Assembly (NCBI RefSeq): GCF_003054555.1 | Contig: NZ_CP026304.1 | Span: 7,006,001-7,070,000 of the forward strand | Direction of reading: 5' to 3' | Length of the DNA: 64,000 bases | Source of the DNA: Streptomyces lunaelactis | Lineage (GTDB): Bacteria > Actinomycetota > Actinomycetes > Streptomycetales > Streptomycetaceae | In this document: positions 62,482 to 64,000 of the stretch, in pieces | Position numbering within the stretch: position 1 is the first letter of the stretch | Layout: each line of letters starts with the position of its first letter | The notes under the pieces: generated by a model | The model's input: the letters and a program-made list of their open reading frames with translations, nothing else | Databases searched by the model: none | What the model was told of the DNA's origin: nothing | Program-made: the position numbers and the translations under genes

Positions 62482-64000
62482 TCACTTCTCGCGCAGCGGG
62501 ACCGACAGATACGACGGGTCGGCTGCGGACGAGGAGAAGGTCAGCTGCGCGCCGGACGGGTTGTGCTCGATGTAGAGCGGGTCGACGGTGTCGACGACCA
62601 GGGCGAGACGGTGGCCGGCCGGTACGTCGTAGGCGGTGGAGAACAACTCCAGGTCGACGGCGAACGGCTTGCCGGGCGTCTTGTCGTGGAAGGTGTACGG
62701 CGCGTTGCTGACCAGCTTGCCGAGGCCGAGCGGGCCCACGTCGTAGAGATACGCGACGAGGGTGCCGCTCTCCTTGGTGCTGGTGACCGTGGTGTGCAGC
62801 TTCGTGGTGCCGCGCACAGGCTGCTCGGAGCCGTACCGCTCGGACTGCCAGACCGCGGCGAACGAGCGCGGCAGCAAGGGGATCGACGCCATCGGGGGCA
62901 GCTTGGCGAACTGGTCCAGGATGCTGGAGAGGAAGATGATCCCGCCGTTGGCGCCCGAGTCGATGTTGGCGAAGATCTTCTTGGTACCGTCCAGGTCGAT
63001 CTTCCGCTCCGTCGCCGCCACCGACTTCCAGTCCGGATAGCTTTCGTACGCGCCGGTGGAACGGGACTTGAGGCGGACGGGCTGCTCGCGCTCCACGCCG
63101 TTGTCGACGCCCTTGAGGTAGTGGTCCAACCACCGGTGGGCGCTGGTCCAGGTGTCGTTGGGCAGCCCGAGCAGTCCGGTTCCTTCGGCCGTGGCGTGGT
63201 CGCCGGGGCGCAGCTCCAGCCGCTTGGGGCCGGTGAGCTTCTCGTAGAAGTCCGCGTACTGGTTGGGCGGGAAGATCGTGTCGCCCCAGGCGTTGCCGAG
63301 CATGATGGCGGCGCCGTTGGCGTTGATCCGGTCCAGATAGGTGATGGGGGAGCGCTTCTTTCCCCAGGCGATCAACTCCTGCTCCTTGGCGAGGTTGGAG
63401 GAGAAGAAGTCCGCCGTGATCCGCTGGAACTCCTCGCTCGGCCGGCCGGTGACATACCCCGCCCCGGCGAGCATCGCCGTGGCCTGCACATGCTGGGTGC
63501 GGCCGCTGTAGATGGACTCGACGAGGTCGGCCCAGCCGCTGAGCGCCGCGACCGCCTTGATCCGTTTGTCATGGCCGGCGGCCAGCAGGCAGATGCCCGC
63601 GCCGTAGGAGACCCCCGCCATGCCGACCTTGCCGGGGTCGGCGGGGGTGTTGGCGAGCGCCCAGTCGATCACCTTGGAGGCGTCGGCGATGTCGGGAGGC
63701 CCGGCCACCTCGATCTTGCCGCCGGACTGCCAGAAGCCGCGGGTGTTGTAACTCACCACGACGTAGCCCGAGTCAGCGAGCTGCCTGGCCTGGGCGATGT
63801 ATTCGATCTGGGGCAGGCCCCAGCTCGTGGGCAGCACGATCACGGGGTACTTGTGCGTGCCGTCCGAGCCTGAGGGCGTGATGACATTGGCCTTGAGTAC
63901 GGTGCCGCCGTCACCCTCGATGTCGACGAACCGTATACCGGTGGCGGTGGATTGGGCCTGGATGCCGACCGCCGGGGCGGCGGGTGCCACGCCGACGGCC
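62482..64000 (-). CDS. CocE/NonD-family (X-Pro dipeptidyl-peptidase-like) hydrolase, 5' end outside window
   Basis: About 505 residues are visible and the frame is open to the window edge. The alpha/beta-hydrolase core has GVSYGAGICLLAA (nucleophile Ser), the cap region and metal-free acid/base elements near GNAWGDTIFPP and GDHATAEGTG. The C-terminal ~170 residues are the jelly-roll domain of X-Pro dipeptidyl-peptidases: GTLVAYLYDVGPLG...AYDVPAGHRLALVVDTVDPL, then NPSGAQLTFSSS. The first visible residues (VAPAAPAVGIQAQSTATGIR) look like the end of a signal peptide, so the enzyme is probably secreted. Confidence 0.87.
   Translation of the reverse strand, partial: AVGVAPAAPAVGIQAQSTATGIRFVDIEGDGGTVLKANVITPSGSDGTHKYPVIVLPTSWGLPQIEYIAQARQLADSGYVVVSYNTRGFWQSGGKIEVAGPPDIADASKVIDWALANTPADPGKVGMAGVSYGAGICLLAAGHDKRIKAVAALSGWADLVESIYSGRTQHVQATAMLAGAGYVTGRPSEEFQRITADFFSSNLAKEQELIAWGKKRSPITYLDRINANGAAIMLGNAWGDTIFPPNQYADFYEKLTGPKRLELRPGDHATAEGTGLLGLPNDTWTSAHRWLDHYLKGVDNGVEREQPVRLKSRSTGAYESYPDWKSVAATERKIDLDGTKKIFANIDSGANGGIIFLSSILDQFAKLPPMASIPLLPRSFAAVWQSERYGSEQPVRGTTKLHTTVTSTKESGTLVAYLYDVGPLGLGKLVSNAPYTFHDKTPGKPFAVDLELFSTAYDVPAGHRLALVVDTVDPLYIEHNPSGAQLTFSSSAADPSYLSVPLREK

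Overview
The window is chromosomal DNA from a Streptomyces or a close relative. Almost every gene has G or C in the third codon position, GTG starts are common, and short start/stop overlaps (ATGA or GTGA) link genes in operons. The content is also typical of the genus: DUF3533/YhgE membrane protein, IS1182 and IS630 elements, DUF5955 and DUF6278 proteins, LuxR-type two-component pairs, UTRA-GntR regulators and a ROK sugar kinase.

Layout. 1-5 kb: the 3' part of a NADAR-domain protein, a small gene coupled to the stump of a lost HATPase gene, a 723-residue unknown protein and an FN3 lipoprotein. 5-15.3 kb: malate synthase A (aceB), a MobA-like nucleotidyltransferase, a PknB-type kinase, a NarL-type two-component pair divergent from an FtsX/MacB ABC pair, and an NTF2-like gene divergent from a TetR regulator with two palindromic operators. 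15.36-31.07 kb: a composite insertion bounded by CTAG target copies and 16-bp inverted ends of an IS1182-type element. It holds a PadR/SnoaL/CrtI-like/ferredoxin-reductase locus, an S1 protease, an SGNH hydrolase, two halves of one yhgE gene in permuted order, and many gene fragments. 31.07-34.6 kb: allR, allB and alc for allantoin catabolism. 34.7-41.1 kb: IS630 remains, a secreted polysaccharide-lyase-like protein, a small secreted protein, a two-component pair and a broken AraC gene. 41.1-46.4 kb: SDR, AIM24, RibD-C reductase, P450, thioesterase and Gfo/Idh/MocA oxidoreductase. 46.4-52.8 kb: GntR regulator, a sugar ABC operon with two tandem binding proteins, and a ROK kinase. 53.4-58 kb: accessory DNA with two IPT/TIG proteins, a collagen-like protein and an integrase tail. 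58-64 kb: pcaL, an MBL-fold hydrolase, exonuclease III, DUF6278, an orphan glutamate-type ABC ATPase and part of a CocE/X-Pro-type hydrolase.

How the genes work together. Allantoin degradation yields glyoxylate, which AceB condenses with acetyl-CoA. aceB and allB share a 17-bp palindrome, TTCAA-N7-TTGA-type, that I predict is the AllR operator. The composite insertion now separates aceB from allR/allB/alc by about 24 kb. It sits exactly between the allR stop codon and a hairpin that looks like the old allR terminator. The GntR-family regulator probably controls the divergent oxidoreductase and the sugar transporter through a shared 15-mer.

The most notable observations are structural. The yhgE halves at 15.39 and 28.58 kb would rejoin if the DNA between them were a circle. 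Four mobile-element ends all abut CTAG sites that form the TAG stop codons of neighbouring genes. A 282-bp junction (integrase tail plus pcaL head) occurs twice in inverted orientation, 33 kb apart.
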